Assembly (NCBI GenBank): GCA_024642525.1
Contig: JAHEAX010000007.1
Location: forward strand, 25,822 to 89,821
Length of the DNA stretch: 64,000 bases
Direction of reading: 5' to 3'
Source of the DNA: Erythrobacteraceae bacterium
Lineage (GTDB): Bacteria; Pseudomonadota; Alphaproteobacteria; Sphingomonadales; Sphingomonadaceae
Shown: positions 50,003 to 58,377 of the stretch, one piece after another
Numbering within the stretch: the first letter of the stretch is position 1
Layout: each line of letters opens with the position of its first letter
The notes under the pieces: model-generated
What the model saw: the letters and a program-made list of their open reading frames with translations, nothing else
What the model was told of the DNA's origin: nothing
The model's database searches: none
Program-made: the position numbers and the translations under genes

Positions 50003-50812
50003 ATGAAAACCGCAGCCGCTTTGGGGCTTACCATCAGCAAGACCATCACCCGCAGCTGGGTTGCCCTTGCGGCGGCCGCAGCATTTGCCGCATCGCCGCT
50101 GGCTGCCCAGGAGATCGAGACGTTCGATCCAGACACTGCAATCGACGCTGATTTGCAGGAGGCGCCGGGCGAAGCGCAGGTTTATGAATATCCTTCGCCA
50201 TCGCCCCGACCGGCGGAAGAAGTGCAGGAAGTCGCGCCGCAATGGGCAGACCCGGTGGTAACATCTTCCGATCCGTCAACTGCCGCGGCTCAGGCTTCAG
50301 CCGACCCGGCAGTGGCCGCAGCACAGGGCGGCACCTATGCCAAGGATGACCTGATCGGCGCAGCCGAAGGCGTATTTGGCAAAGGCGCTGAAGGGCTGGC
50401 CCGCATGATCGAAGGCTGGCTTGAAAAACAGGGTGAGCCCAACGCCTATATCGTGGGACGCGAAGCTGGCGGGGCATTCGTATTCGGTGCCCGTTATGGT
50501 TCAGGCACAATGTATCACAAGGTGGAAGGCGAACGTCCGGTTTACTGGACCGGCCCATCGCTCGGTTTCGATGCGGGGGCGAATGCCAGCAACACCTTTG
50601 TGCTGGTTTACAACCTGTATGACAGCGAAGACCTGTTCACCCGTTTTCCTGCTGGCGAAGGGCAGGCCTATGTCGTTGGCGGGCTGACTGCCAGCTACAT
50701 GCGTAAGGGTAATGTCGTTTTAATCCCCATCAGAGTTGGCGCTGGCCTTAGACTTGGGGTTAATGCCGGTTATATGCGGTTTTCAAAGAAGCAACGCTGG
50801 TTGCCCTTCTGA
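50003..50812 (+). CDS. EipA/DUF1134 envelope integrity protein
   Basis: 269-aa exported protein. A long signal peptide (cleavage near SPLAAQE, about residue 36) is followed by a disordered Pro/Ala/Glu-rich segment (40-110) and the DUF1134 domain (about 120-265): GKGAEGLARMIEGWLEKQGEPNAYIVGREAGGAFVFGARYGSG-type strand pattern in short pieces, then YWTGPSLGFDAGANASNTFVLVYNL and RVGAGLRLGVNAGYMRFSKK. The Brucella homologue EipA maintains the cell envelope in the periplasm. CACCGTAAATT lies 90-100 bp upstream, resembling the CGTA boxes; this may be coincidence. Confidence 0.88.
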   Translation: MKTAAALGLTISKTITRSWVALAAAAAFAASPLAAQEIETFDPDTAIDADLQEAPGEAQVYEYPSPSPRPAEEVQEVAPQWADPVVTSSDPSTAAAQASADPAVAAAQGGTYAKDDLIGAAEGVFGKGAEGLARMIEGWLEKQGEPNAYIVGREAGGAFVFGARYGSGTMYHKVEGERPVYWTGPSLGFDAGANASNTFVLVYNLYDSEDLFTRFPAGEGQAYVVGGLTASYMRKGNVVLIPIRVGAGLRLGVNAGYMRFSKKQRWLPF

Positions 50813-50903
50813 GTCGCTGAGGAAAGCTTTGCTTTGCCAAGGTCAATAAACCGGCACAGCAAATTATGTTGCGAGCGCGCCCGCGCCTAGGCATGGGTGG
50901 CGC

Positions 50904-52082
50904 ATGATTCTCGACACGCTCCCACAACAATCGCCCGATGCGCTGCTGGCGCTGATCAAGATGTATGCCGCCGACGAACGCGCAGACAAGATCGACCTTG
51001 GCGTCGGTGTTTACCGCACCGACGACGGCGCGACACCGGTGTTTTCTGCGATCAAGGCTGCGGAAGCGCAGCTGGTGGAAGAACAGGACAGCAAAAGCTA
51101 TCTCGGGCCGGAAGGCGATACGGGCTTCGTCAATGCGTTGATGCCCTATATTTTCGGCAAAAACCCGTCGATGGCAGGCCGTATTGAAGGCATGCAGACC
51201 CCTGGCGGCACTGGCGCTGTCCGGCTGGCGATTGCGGTGGCGAAAAAGGCAGGGGCAAACCGCGTGCACCTTGGTACGCCAAGCTGGCCCAACCATGCCC
51301 AGATCCTGTCCGATATCCCTATCGATGCGGTGTTCTTCGATCATTCGACAGCAGATGGCACAGCCGATATCGACAAGGTGCTGACCGCGATCAATTCGGC
51401 TGCCAAGGGCGATGCGGTGCTGCTGCATGGCTGCTGCCACAACCCCACTGGCATCGATTATTCGAACGAGCAGTGGGACGCGATTGCCGATGCGTTTTCA
51501 CGCAGCGAAGCACTGCCCATTCTCGATCTGGCCTATCAGGGCCTTGGCAGCGGGCTGGAAGAAGATGCCTATGGCATGCGACGCGTGCTTGGCGCTGTTC
51601 CGGAAGCGCTGATTGCCTATAGCTGCGACAAGAACTTCGGACTTTATCGCGACCGTGTCGGTGCGCTTTATGTTCTGGCTGAAAAACCCGAACAGCTCGG
51701 CCCGATCATGTCCAATCTGAATGCGCTGGCCCGTGCCAGCTGGTCCATGCCGCCTGACCACGGCGCGGCGGCCGTGCGGCTGGTGTTGCGCGACGAAAAG
51801 CTGACGCAGAGCTGGCTAGACGAACTGGCATCCATGCGTGCGCGCATTGCCGATGTCCGCGCGCAAATGGCGGCTGCCGGACAGATCGGCAATCTCGATC
51901 TGACGGCGCTTGCACGTCAGCACGGGTTGTTTTCAGTGCTCAACCTGTCGAAAGAACAGATTGACCGGCTACGGGCAGATCATGCGGTCTATATGGCTGG
52001 TTCCGGCCGCATCAACGTGGCCGGGCTGCACAGCGGAAACATCGCCAATTTCGTCAATGCGCTGAAAGCGGTTGCTGGCTGA
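50904..52082 (+). CDS. Aromatic amino acid aminotransferase
   Basis: 392-aa class I PLP-dependent aminotransferase of the TyrB/AspC group, transferring amino groups from aromatic amino acids (or aspartate) to 2-oxoglutarate. Signatures are KIDLGVGVYRTDDGATPVF at the N-terminus, TPGGTGAVRLAIAVAK, HGCCHNPTGIDYSNEQW, and the PLP Lys in AYSCDKNFGLYRDRVGAL. The C-terminus has GSGRINVAGLHSGNI with the substrate-carboxylate area altered relative to E. coli (usually GRxNxAGL). It is monocistronic and converges with ribE. Confidence 0.93.
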   Translation: MILDTLPQQSPDALLALIKMYAADERADKIDLGVGVYRTDDGATPVFSAIKAAEAQLVEEQDSKSYLGPEGDTGFVNALMPYIFGKNPSMAGRIEGMQTPGGTGAVRLAIAVAKKAGANRVHLGTPSWPNHAQILSDIPIDAVFFDHSTADGTADIDKVLTAINSAAKGDAVLLHGCCHNPTGIDYSNEQWDAIADAFSRSEALPILDLAYQGLGSGLEEDAYGMRRVLGAVPEALIAYSCDKNFGLYRDRVGALYVLAEKPEQLGPIMSNLNALARASWSMPPDHGAAAVRLVLRDEKLTQSWLDELASMRARIADVRAQMAAAGQIGNLDLTALARQHGLFSVLNLSKEQIDRLRADHAVYMAGSGRINVAGLHSGNIANFVNALKAVAG

Positions 52083-52085
52083 ATT

Positions 52086-52703
52086 TCACCCGCGCAGCGA
52101 TTGCATCCGCTGGAGATAGCGGGCCATCGTATCAATCTCCAGATTGACCGGCGTGCCGACTTCAAGTGCGCCCAGCGTCGTCACTTCGGCGGTGTGCGGA
52201 ATGATGTTGAGCGTGAAGTGGACCGACCCATCGGGCTGGTCTTCCACCGCATTGACGGTCAGCGAAGTGCCGTCGACGGTGATTGAGCCCTTGGCCGCAA
52301 TATAGGGCGCAAGGCTTGCAGGCGCGCTGATCAGCAGCCTGGTGGAATCGCCTATCGCGTCAATCTGCGCGACTTTGCCCACCGCATCCACATGGCCGGT
52401 CACGATATGGCCGCCCAGTTCATCGCCCATGCGCAGGGCGGCTTCCAGGTTCAGCCTGCGGCCCTTTTCCCACATGCCGGGGACGGTGCAGGAAATGGTT
52501 TCGCCCGATACATCCACAGCGAACCATGCGTCGCCTGGCTGGCCGCCACGTTCCACGACCGTCAGGCAAACGCCGGAACAGGCGATGGATGCGCCGATTG
52601 CCATTTTGGCCGGGTCGAATGGGCAGGCGATGCGCACGCGCAGATCGCCCCGTTGCTCGGCGCTTTCGATGGAACCGAGCGCTGTAATTATTCCGGTGAA
52701 CAT
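52086..52703 (-). CDS. ribE: Riboflavin synthase alpha chain
   Basis: 205-aa enzyme that dismutates two 6,7-dimethyl-8-ribityllumazine molecules to riboflavin. It has the two tandem lumazine-binding repeats: MFTGIITALGSIE with IACSGVCLTVVERG in the first, and GGHIVTGHVDAVGKV with VDGTSLTVNAVED in the second. The C-terminus NLEIDTMARYLQRM is characteristic. Its start overlaps the ribD stop by 16 bp, so it is translated from a ribD-ribE mRNA. No FMN riboswitch was recognised upstream. Confidence 0.95.
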   Translation of the reverse strand: MFTGIITALGSIESAEQRGDLRVRIACPFDPAKMAIGASIACSGVCLTVVERGGQPGDAWFAVDVSGETISCTVPGMWEKGRRLNLEAALRMGDELGGHIVTGHVDAVGKVAQIDAIGDSTRLLISAPASLAPYIAAKGSITVDGTSLTVNAVEDQPDGSVHFTLNIIPHTAEVTTLGALEVGTPVNLEIDTMARYLQRMQSLRG

Positions 52704-53674
52704 GGTGTGCGCTCATAGGCCTCGAACAGGTCGCTGCCAAGTTCCCGCCGGTCAGCAATTTTCCACCGGCCATGCGCCGTTGCAAGGTCCGTCAGGCCGA
52801 TGTCGACAAGCGCAGGCAATCCGCCGCCTACAAGAATGGGTGCGCGGTAAAGATGGATGGCATCTACCAGATCAGCGGCAAGGAATGCGGACGCTGTTTG
52901 CGCGCCGCCTTCAACGTAAAGATATTGAATCCCTTCCATCGCACGAATGTCGTCAGGTGAAGGAATGGCCTGCGCGCCTTCTGCATTGCCGGAACGGGTC
53001 AGGACGAAACGCTGCGGGCTGCGATCTGCCAGCCCATCCAGCCTGACATCAAGACGCGGACTGTCCGCGCGCCATGTGCCGCCGCCCACCAGAATGGCAT
53101 CGGCCCGCGCGCGCTGGGCATGGACATGAGCGCGGGCAATATCGCCGGTAATCCACTGGCTTTCACCACTGGCAAGCGCGATGCAGCCATCAAGCGACAT
53201 CGCCAGTTTGAGCGTGACATGCGGACGGCCCTCGCGCTGGCAGCCGAGATAGCCTGCGAGGCTGTCAGTCGCGCTTGCGATTTCAACCAAACGCACGTCT
53301 ATTCCGGCAGATGCGATGCGGTCAGCGCCGCTTCCGGCGGTGCGCGGGTCCGGGTCCTTGACCGCAAAGACAACCGCTGCGGGCCGCGCCTCCACAATCA
53401 AATCGGCGCAGGCGGGACCGCGTTCGGATCGATGCGCACAAGGTTCAAGCGTGCAATAAAGCGTTGCGCCTTGCGCCTTGGCACCGGCCTGCTGCAACGC
53501 AACTGCCTCTGCATGGGGCCTGCCGCCGGGCATGGTCCAGCCGCGGCCAACCACTATCCCGTCTTTCACGATGATGGCGCCGACCCCGGGGTTGGGCCTG
53601 CTCAGCGGGCGCGCGCGTTGGGCCAGCCGCGCTGCCGCAGCCAGCCAGTCGGCATCAGTCCTTCGGGGTATCAA
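52688..53674 (-). CDS. ribD: Bifunctional riboflavin deaminase/reductase RibD
   Basis: 328 aa from a TTG start at 53674; an upstream ATG at 53773 would overlap the preceding gene by 119 bp and add a non-conserved stretch. Deaminase domain (1-145): RPNPGVGAIIVKDGIVVGRGW, zinc ligands in GGRPHAEAVAL and YCTLEPCAHRSERGPACAD. Reductase domain: VTLKLAMSLDGCIALASGESQWITG, RARADAILVGGGTWRADSPRLDVR and LYVEGGAQTASAFL. It converts the first pyrimidine intermediate to the ribityl form. It overlaps ribE, and its 5' end overlaps the 155-aa membrane gene by 20 bp. Confidence 0.9.
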   Translation of the reverse strand: MIPRRTDADWLAAAARLAQRARPLSRPNPGVGAIIVKDGIVVGRGWTMPGGRPHAEAVALQQAGAKAQGATLYCTLEPCAHRSERGPACADLIVEARPAAVVFAVKDPDPRTAGSGADRIASAGIDVRLVEIASATDSLAGYLGCQREGRPHVTLKLAMSLDGCIALASGESQWITGDIARAHVHAQRARADAILVGGGTWRADSPRLDVRLDGLADRSPQRFVLTRSGNAEGAQAIPSPDDIRAMEGIQYLYVEGGAQTASAFLAADLVDAIHLYRAPILVGGGLPALVDIGLTDLATAHGRWKIADRRELGSDLFEAYERTPCSPE

Positions 53675-54122
53675 CCGGATCGTCCAGCAATCCTGCCCTG
53701 CGGCGGATTTCCATCTTGCGGGCATTTTCGGCTGCTTCCACGCGGGCGCGTTCCTTCGCAGCTTCGCGTTCAATCGCTTCTACATCCATGCCCGAAGCGC
53801 GGCCCAGCGTGCGATAAAGTTCGCGCTTGGCTTCTTCGTTTTCCTCGATCAGCGCGTCGATGGCGTCCTGCGTTTTCTGGTTCTCGACATTGGTCGCGAT
53901 GATTTCATCTTCGGTGCGATCATCGGCAAAGCTGGTGATGTAAGTGACATTGGGGCGTGCTGGCGAGCCAATCATCGTCTCGCCCATGATCTGGTAGAGA
54001 AGGGTGAATGTCATCAGCATGGATACGCCGAGAATCGGCCAGCGATAGGGCGTAGGCTTCCTGAACTCGCTGATGAAATCCGAAAATCCGGCGGCCGGAT
54101 TCATTTTGTCGATAATACCCAT
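53655..54122 (-). CDS. Uncharacterised single-span membrane protein
   Basis: 155 aa. A 26-residue N-terminus (MNPAAGFSDFISEFRKPTPY) precedes one transmembrane segment (about 28-46). The rest is a charged, mostly helical, Glu/Arg/Ala-rich periplasmic or cytoplasmic domain likely to form a coiled coil (about 75-140). It ends in a Pro/Asp tail. It is conserved in position before ribD in related bacteria as far as I recall. It shares 20 bp with ribD, so the three genes form one operon. No function is proposed. Confidence 0.7.
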   Translation of the reverse strand: MGIIDKMNPAAGFSDFISEFRKPTPYRWPILGVSMLMTFTLLYQIMGETMIGSPARPNVTYITSFADDRTEDEIIATNVENQKTQDAIDALIEENEEAKRELYRTLGRASGMDVEAIEREAAKERARVEAAENARKMEIRRRAGLLDDPVDTPKD

Positions 54123-54205
54123 GGTTGGCTAAATAGCGATTGCCGATGGATTTCGCCAGTGTTGCGCAAGCAGCAATTATCATCGCGCCAAACCGCCGCC
54201 CGATT

Positions 54206-54853
54206 TCAGTCGTAACTGACCTGTATCGGCACGCGTCCCCTCAGGTTGCCGCCAATTGCAATGCCGGTGCTGGTGTAGAGCGTGCCGGTGAAGTGAAATT
54301 GCAATGTCCCTGCGGAATCGAGCAGGGGCAGGGCTGACAGGTCGGTCACGAAATCGCGCAATTCCGCCTCTCCGCCCGATGGGTCGCGCATGATGATGCT
54401 GGTGGGGAAATTGACCCGGATTGTCCTGAGTGGCGTTCCCTGGATGATGGCGCGGCCCTGCACGGCCATGCCGCCCAGATCGTCAAGATTGCCGATGACG
54501 GTCTTGTTGCCGGTTTGCAGGTCGATCAGCACGCTGCCGATGCCGTCACCGATCATGACCAGCCGACCAAAATCTATGTCGCTTTCGATGGTGAGGGCAA
54601 TCTGGTTGCTGCCTCCATTGCCGCCGCCATTGCCATTATTGCCATTACCATTGCCGCCGGCCCCGTTGCCGTTGCCGTTACCGTTTCCGGGATTGGTGCC
54701 TGGCGTGGTGCCATTGCCGGGCCTGCCGCCGCCATTGCCCTTGGGCGGGGGATTGGTGGCGCAAAAACTGCATTTGCCCTGCGCAGCCGCCGGTTGGGCG
54801 GGCAGGAATGTCAGCATCATGGCCACAAGCAGGATCGAGGCGAACCTAAACAT
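54206..54853 (-). CDS. DUF4402 family secreted protein with Gly-Asn linker
   Basis: 215 aa from Met-54853; the frame opens at 54874, but the later Met starts a good signal peptide (MFRFASILLVAMMLTFLPA). After CSFCATN come a low-complexity GN/GG repeat linker (about 40-85) and a beta-sandwich DUF4402 domain (about 85-215): LTIESDIDFGRLVMIGDGIGSVLID, TVIGNLDDLGGMAVQGRAII and GTLYTSTGIAIGGNLRGRVPIQVSYD. DUF4402 proteins resemble pilin-like or adhesin domains. The Cys pair in CSFC could crosslink or bind a metal. It is monocistronic. Confidence 0.78.
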   Translation of the reverse strand: MFRFASILLVAMMLTFLPAQPAAAQGKCSFCATNPPPKGNGGGRPGNGTTPGTNPGNGNGNGNGAGGNGNGNNGNGGGNGGSNQIALTIESDIDFGRLVMIGDGIGSVLIDLQTGNKTVIGNLDDLGGMAVQGRAIIQGTPLRTIRVNFPTSIIMRDPSGGEAELRDFVTDLSALPLLDSAGTLQFHFTGTLYTSTGIAIGGNLRGRVPIQVSYD

Positions 54854-54907
54854 CGCCCGACTATGGCAAAACAAGGTTAATGAAGCGTAAGTGTTACCAC
54901 TTGGCGT

Positions 54908-55630
54908 TCATCCGAAGGCGGCATAAAGGCTGCGGCCTTCGCGCTTCAGCCACAGGTTGGCAGCGGCAAGATCATCGTCGAAAATCTGTTCGAGAACGGC
55001 GTGAAATTGCGGCCCATGATCAAAATGGAGGAGATGCGCCACTTCATGTGCGACAACAGAGCGGCGCACCGCTGAAGGGGCCTGCACCAGCCGCCAGTTG
55101 ATGCGCACCGTGCCGCCGGTTGAGCAACTGCCCCAGCGCCGCTGTGCCCGCGACAGGCGCAGGGCAGGGGTGTCGACCCCTGCAGCCAGGCAATAGTCTT
55201 GAAGGTCGGTCGCCATCAGGCGCAGGGCCTCGCTTTCCAACCAGCGTTGCAGGCGCGGGCCAAGGCTTTCCTGCGGGCCGCCGATGGTGATCGCGCCTGC
55301 TGACAGAACTGCCTTGCGCGGGGCATCCTTGCGCCAGCCGATTTCCAGTTCTTCGCCGCAATAGCGCAGCGTGCCGCCCGGCGCAGGCGGGGTTGCGCGC
55401 GGCAATGCCTCGATCTGGCGGGCAAGCCAGTCAGCGCGGCTGTTGGCAAAGGCGATGGCATCGGCAGTCCGGCCCCAGCGCGGCAAGGTAACCCTCGCTT
55501 CGCTGCCATCGGGCGCGATGCGAAGGACCACTTTCTTGGCGGTGGGATGACGTTTGATGGCAATCGGCAGGGTCACATCGCCTATTTTCACGGTGGGGTG
55601 CTGCTGTTCGCGGCGCAGCCAGTTGATCAT
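54908..55630 (-). CDS. YgjP-like zinc metallopeptidase (M48/DUF45)
   Basis: 240 aa. The zinc site is VAHEVAHLLHFDHGPQFH (HExxH plus a third His), near residues 192-209. Upstream are VVLRIAPDGSEARVTLP, NSRADWLARQIE and RAQRRWGSCSTGGTVRINWRLVQAP, the last being the family's conserved strand before the catalytic helix. The C-terminus ends in LKREGRSLYAAFG. It is a predicted intracellular protease of unknown substrate. Its start overlaps the ycgN stop (55627-55630, ATGA). Confidence 0.9.
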   Translation of the reverse strand: MINWLRREQQHPTVKIGDVTLPIAIKRHPTAKKVVLRIAPDGSEARVTLPRWGRTADAIAFANSRADWLARQIEALPRATPPAPGGTLRYCGEELEIGWRKDAPRKAVLSAGAITIGGPQESLGPRLQRWLESEALRLMATDLQDYCLAAGVDTPALRLSRAQRRWGSCSTGGTVRINWRLVQAPSAVRRSVVAHEVAHLLHFDHGPQFHAVLEQIFDDDLAAANLWLKREGRSLYAAFG

Positions 55631-56070
55631 GGCGTGTCCCATTCGACGATATGATGTTCCAGCGGCCCGGCCACGGTTTCGCTGACGACCCGTCCGGCAA
55701 CCGATACACCTGCCCGCACCACGGATTCGCGGTCACCGGAAATCAGGTAATGCCAGTCGCGCAGGGGTTTTCCTTCATGGCGCAGGCGATAGGCGCAGCT
55801 TTCAGGCAGCCATGGCACGTCGCCGACAATCTTAATGGTCAGGCGCATGCAATCGGGCACGAACGCCTTGCGGTTGCGATAATCGCTGCATTGCGCGGTG
55901 CGCGTATCGAGCAGCTTGCACGCCACGTTGGTATGTTCCACCTGGCCGGTGTCGGGGTCTTCGATCTTGTGCAGGCAGCAGCGGCCGCATCCATCGCACA
56001 GGGCTTCCCATTCGGCGCGGTCGAGTTCTGCCAGCGGCAGCTCCCAGAAATGATCGCGCAATTGTGTCAT
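55627..56070 (-). CDS. YcgN family cysteine cluster protein (UPF0260)
   Basis: 147 aa. The Cys-rich motif CDGCGRCCLHKIED (about 25-38) binds zinc or iron in related proteins. Further conserved Cys occur in NVACKLLDTRTAQCSDY, VPDCMRL and ESCAYRLRHEG. It is cytosolic, with no signal peptide, and its function is unresolved. Met-56070 is chosen because it overlaps the SCO gene stop by 4 bp (ATGA), in line with the tight spacing of sco-ycgN-ygjP. Confidence 0.9.
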   Translation of the reverse strand: MTQLRDHFWELPLAELDRAEWEALCDGCGRCCLHKIEDPDTGQVEHTNVACKLLDTRTAQCSDYRNRKAFVPDCMRLTIKIVGDVPWLPESCAYRLRHEGKPLRDWHYLISGDRESVVRAGVSVAGRVVSETVAGPLEHHIVEWDTP

Positions 56071-56702
56071 CGCACCCATTTCTCAAGCTCGGCAGCGATT
56101 GCTTCCGGGCCAATATCGGTCGGCAGAGTGGCAATCGGTTCGCCATCAGGCCCGAACAGATAGGTGATGTTGGAATGGTCCATCAGGTAATTGCCGCTCT
56201 CTGGCGTCTCACCTTTTGAATAAAACACGCGGAAGGCATCCGCAGCGGATTTTATCTGCTCTGCAGTGCCGGTCAGGCCCATGAGGCGCGGATGAAAATT
56301 CGAGACGAACTCTGCCACAACCTCGGGCGTGTCACGTTCAGGGTCGATGGTGATGAAGACCGGCTGAATTTTTGGCCCCAGGTCGGGATTTGCCTTTTCA
56401 AATTCAGCCAGGCCCTTGGACATGCGTTGCACATCAGTGGGGCAGACATCGGGGCAATAGGCATAGCCAAAATAAACGATCGTATATTTCCCGCGGAAAT
56501 CGTCCCAGCGCACAGTCTTGCCGGCAGTATCTGTCAGTTCGAACGGCCCACCAATGGTCGCGCCGTAAAGTGGTGCCTGTTCGGGCGCGGGCGCTGCGGG
56601 TGATCCGCAGGCAGCCAGCGCGAGGGACAGGGATGCAATCGCGGCAGCGCCGGTTTGCTTTAAGGCATGAGTAAAGGTGTGGGGCATAGCGTGGCGGTTC
56701 AT
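56067..56702 (-). CDS. SCO family copper-delivery protein
   Basis: 211 aa. The N-terminus has a signal or anchor (ALKQTGAAAIASLSLALAAC, a possible lipoprotein Cys32). The thioredoxin-like domain has TVRWDDFRGKYTIVYFGYAYC and the copper site CPDVCP (Cys-x3-Cys), with the third ligand His in MDHSNITYLFG. Sco proteins deliver copper to cytochrome c oxidase CuA in the periplasm. Met-56687 is an alternative start. It heads the sco-ycgN-ygjP operon. Confidence 0.92.
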   Translation of the reverse strand: MNRHAMPHTFTHALKQTGAAAIASLSLALAACGSPAAPAPEQAPLYGATIGGPFELTDTAGKTVRWDDFRGKYTIVYFGYAYCPDVCPTDVQRMSKGLAEFEKANPDLGPKIQPVFITIDPERDTPEVVAEFVSNFHPRLMGLTGTAEQIKSAADAFRVFYSKGETPESGNYLMDHSNITYLFGPDGEPIATLPTDIGPEAIAAELEKWVR

Positions 56703-56768
56703 GCTCTGCTAACCGGTGGTGAGCAAGGGGCGACTCTGCCTCGTAAACATTATTTTGGAGATGGATGA

Positions 56769-57389
56769 ATGGCGAAAGCCGTTTTCCGAAGTGCAATTCT
56801 GGCCGCGACTATGGCTGCTGGCCTCGCGGCTACGCCGCTGGCCGCGCAGATGTTTTCCGACGGCTATCAGTTTCTGAAGGCCGTGAAAGACCGCGATGGC
56901 GATGCGGTCACCAATGCGCTCAATGAAACCAATTCGGCCGTCATCAACACGCGGGACAAGGCAACTGGTGAAACCGCCCTGCATATCGTGACGCAGCGGC
57001 GCGATGCGATGTGGATCCGGTTTCTCGCCAGCCGTGGCGGCAACCCGAATATTGCAGACAAGGATGGCGTGACACCGCTGGTTATCGCTGTAAACCTCGG
57101 CTTCATCGAAGGCGTGGAAGCACTGCTTGATGCCGGTGCATCGGTGGATGTTGCCAACGGCACTGGTGAAACTCCGCTCATTTCTGCCATTCACCGTCGG
57201 GATATCCCCATGATCCGGTTGCTTCTGACCAAGGGTGCAAACCCTGACAGGAGCGACAATTCAGGCCGGTCTGCCCGCGACTATGCCGCGCTTCAGACAG
57301 GGTCATCGCGCATTCTGGGCGAGATTGAACAGGCGGACAAGGACCGCAAGCAGGCCAAGTCCGGCCCATCCTACGGGCCGAGCCGTTAA
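56769..57389 (+). CDS. Exported ankyrin-repeat protein
   Basis: 206 aa. A signal peptide (cleavage near LAAQMF, about 26) is followed by four to five ankyrin repeats at about 30-175, including DAVTNALNETNSAVINTRDKATGETALHIVTQ, DKDGVTPLVIAVNLGFIEGVEALLDAGASVDVANGTGETPLISAI in consecutive repeats, and DRSDNSGRSARDYA. A basic tail ends in GPSR. Periplasmic ankyrin proteins bind partner proteins; no partner is known here. TTTTGGAGATGG gives the ribosome binding site. It is followed directly by COQ9. Confidence 0.88.
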   Translation: MAKAVFRSAILAATMAAGLAATPLAAQMFSDGYQFLKAVKDRDGDAVTNALNETNSAVINTRDKATGETALHIVTQRRDAMWIRFLASRGGNPNIADKDGVTPLVIAVNLGFIEGVEALLDAGASVDVANGTGETPLISAIHRRDIPMIRLLLTKGANPDRSDNSGRSARDYAALQTGSSRILGEIEQADKDRKQAKSGPSYGPSR

Positions 57390-58061
57390 GTGCCGGATCA
57401 GGCGATTTCCATGGCCGACATGACGCTGGACGAATTGCGTCTGGCGCTGGCACCGCTCATTGCATCTGCGTCCATTTTTGACGGGTGGGGCGATGAGGCC
57501 GTTTCATCGGCGGCACAGCAAGCCGGTGTCGATGCTGATGTGGCCCGCCTTGCCTATCCGGGCGGCGCGATGGACATGATCGGCGCATGGATCGAGACGA
57601 TTGACCTCGCCATGGCCGATGCGCTGCCGGCAGACCATCTTGCGGCCTTGCCGATCCGCGAGCGTATCCGCAGCCTGGTGCAGTTCCGGCTGGATGCGGT
57701 GGACGGGTTGGAAGAAGCGCTGCGCCGCGCGATCGCCATCATGGCCATGCCGCAAAATGCTGCACGGGCGCTGAAGACCGGATGGCATAGCGCGGATGTG
57801 ATGTGGCGGCTGGCTGGCGATGTCGCCACCGATTACAACCACTATACCAAGCGCACGATCTTGGCCGGTATCTATGGCGCAACGATGGCTGTATTTGTCG
57901 ATGACGAAAGCGAAGGAAAGGCCGGGACACGCGCATTTCTTGATCGCCGCATCGAAGGGGTCATGAAATTCGAGAAGACCAAGGCCAAGTGGCTCAATTC
58001 CGACAGGGAAACCTTCAGCCTCACGAGATTTCTCGGTCGGCTGCGTTATCCTGCGCGCTAG
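57390..58061 (+). CDS. COQ9 family protein
   Basis: 223 aa, starting at GTG-57390 immediately after the ankyrin stop; Met-57411 is an alternative. It has the TetR-like helical fold of COQ9, a lipid-binding accessory of ubiquinone synthesis: LASASIFDGWGDEAVSSAAQQAGVD-type opening in pieces, AYPGGAMDMIGAWIE, PIRERIRSLVQFRLDAV, AMPQNAARALKTGWHSADVMWRLAGD and FLDRRIEGVMKFEKTKAKW. It probably presents a quinone precursor to Coq7 or related hydroxylases. Assignment is firm. Confidence 0.9.
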   Translation: MPDQAISMADMTLDELRLALAPLIASASIFDGWGDEAVSSAAQQAGVDADVARLAYPGGAMDMIGAWIETIDLAMADALPADHLAALPIRERIRSLVQFRLDAVDGLEEALRRAIAIMAMPQNAARALKTGWHSADVMWRLAGDVATDYNHYTKRTILAGIYGATMAVFVDDESEGKAGTRAFLDRRIEGVMKFEKTKAKWLNSDRETFSLTRFLGRLRYPAR

Positions 58062-58090
58062 AACAGATATGGCTGCGCCGGTTAAGTCTA

Positions 58091-58109
58091 TTGAGAATTA
58101 GTTGCAATT
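58091..58109 (+). promoter_or_regulatory. Possible Fur/iron-responsive site before feoAB
   Basis: TTGAGAATTAGTTGCAATT lies 29-47 bp before feoA. It contains a TGAGAAT half-site and AT-rich spacing typical of Fur boxes, but the second half (TTGCAATT) is imperfect. Confidence 0.35.
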
Positions 58110-58137
58110 GGGGCTCCGGTCTGGCAGCGCGCCCAAC

Positions 58138-58377
58138 ATGAAACTCGAAGCCCTCGAACGCGGCAAGCGCGCTACGATCATCTCGGTCGATTGGGACGCA
58201 ATCGCGCCGGAGGAAGGCAAGCGTTTGCGGGCGCTGGGGCTGGACGAAGGGGCGCGAATCGCCATTGCCCATCGGGGCGTTTTCGGCGGGCGTGACCCGA
58301 TTGCAGTGATGGTCGGGCGCATGACGATTGCGATCCGCCGTGTCCATGCTGCCGCCATGGTGGTGGAACCGGCATGA
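58138..58377 (+). CDS. feoA: Ferrous iron transport protein A
   Basis: 79 aa from Met-58138 with SH3-like FeoA fold: LEALERGKRATIISVDWD, GKRLRALGLDEGARIAI, RDPIAVMVGRMTIAIRRVHA. FeoA assists FeoB in Fe2+ import, probably by docking on its cytoplasmic domain. Its stop overlaps the feoB start by 4 bp (58374-58377, ATGA). An AT-rich Fur-like site precedes it. No feoC follows. Confidence 0.9.
   Translation: MKLEALERGKRATIISVDWDAIAPEEGKRLRALGLDEGARIAIAHRGVFGGRDPIAVMVGRMTIAIRRVHAAAMVVEPA

Noticed and set aside
54600..54740. GN/GG-type repeats that look like tandem repeats or CRISPR-like DNA
   Set aside because: They are codons of a low-complexity Gly-Asn linker in the DUF4402 protein; no spacer/repeat pattern exists.
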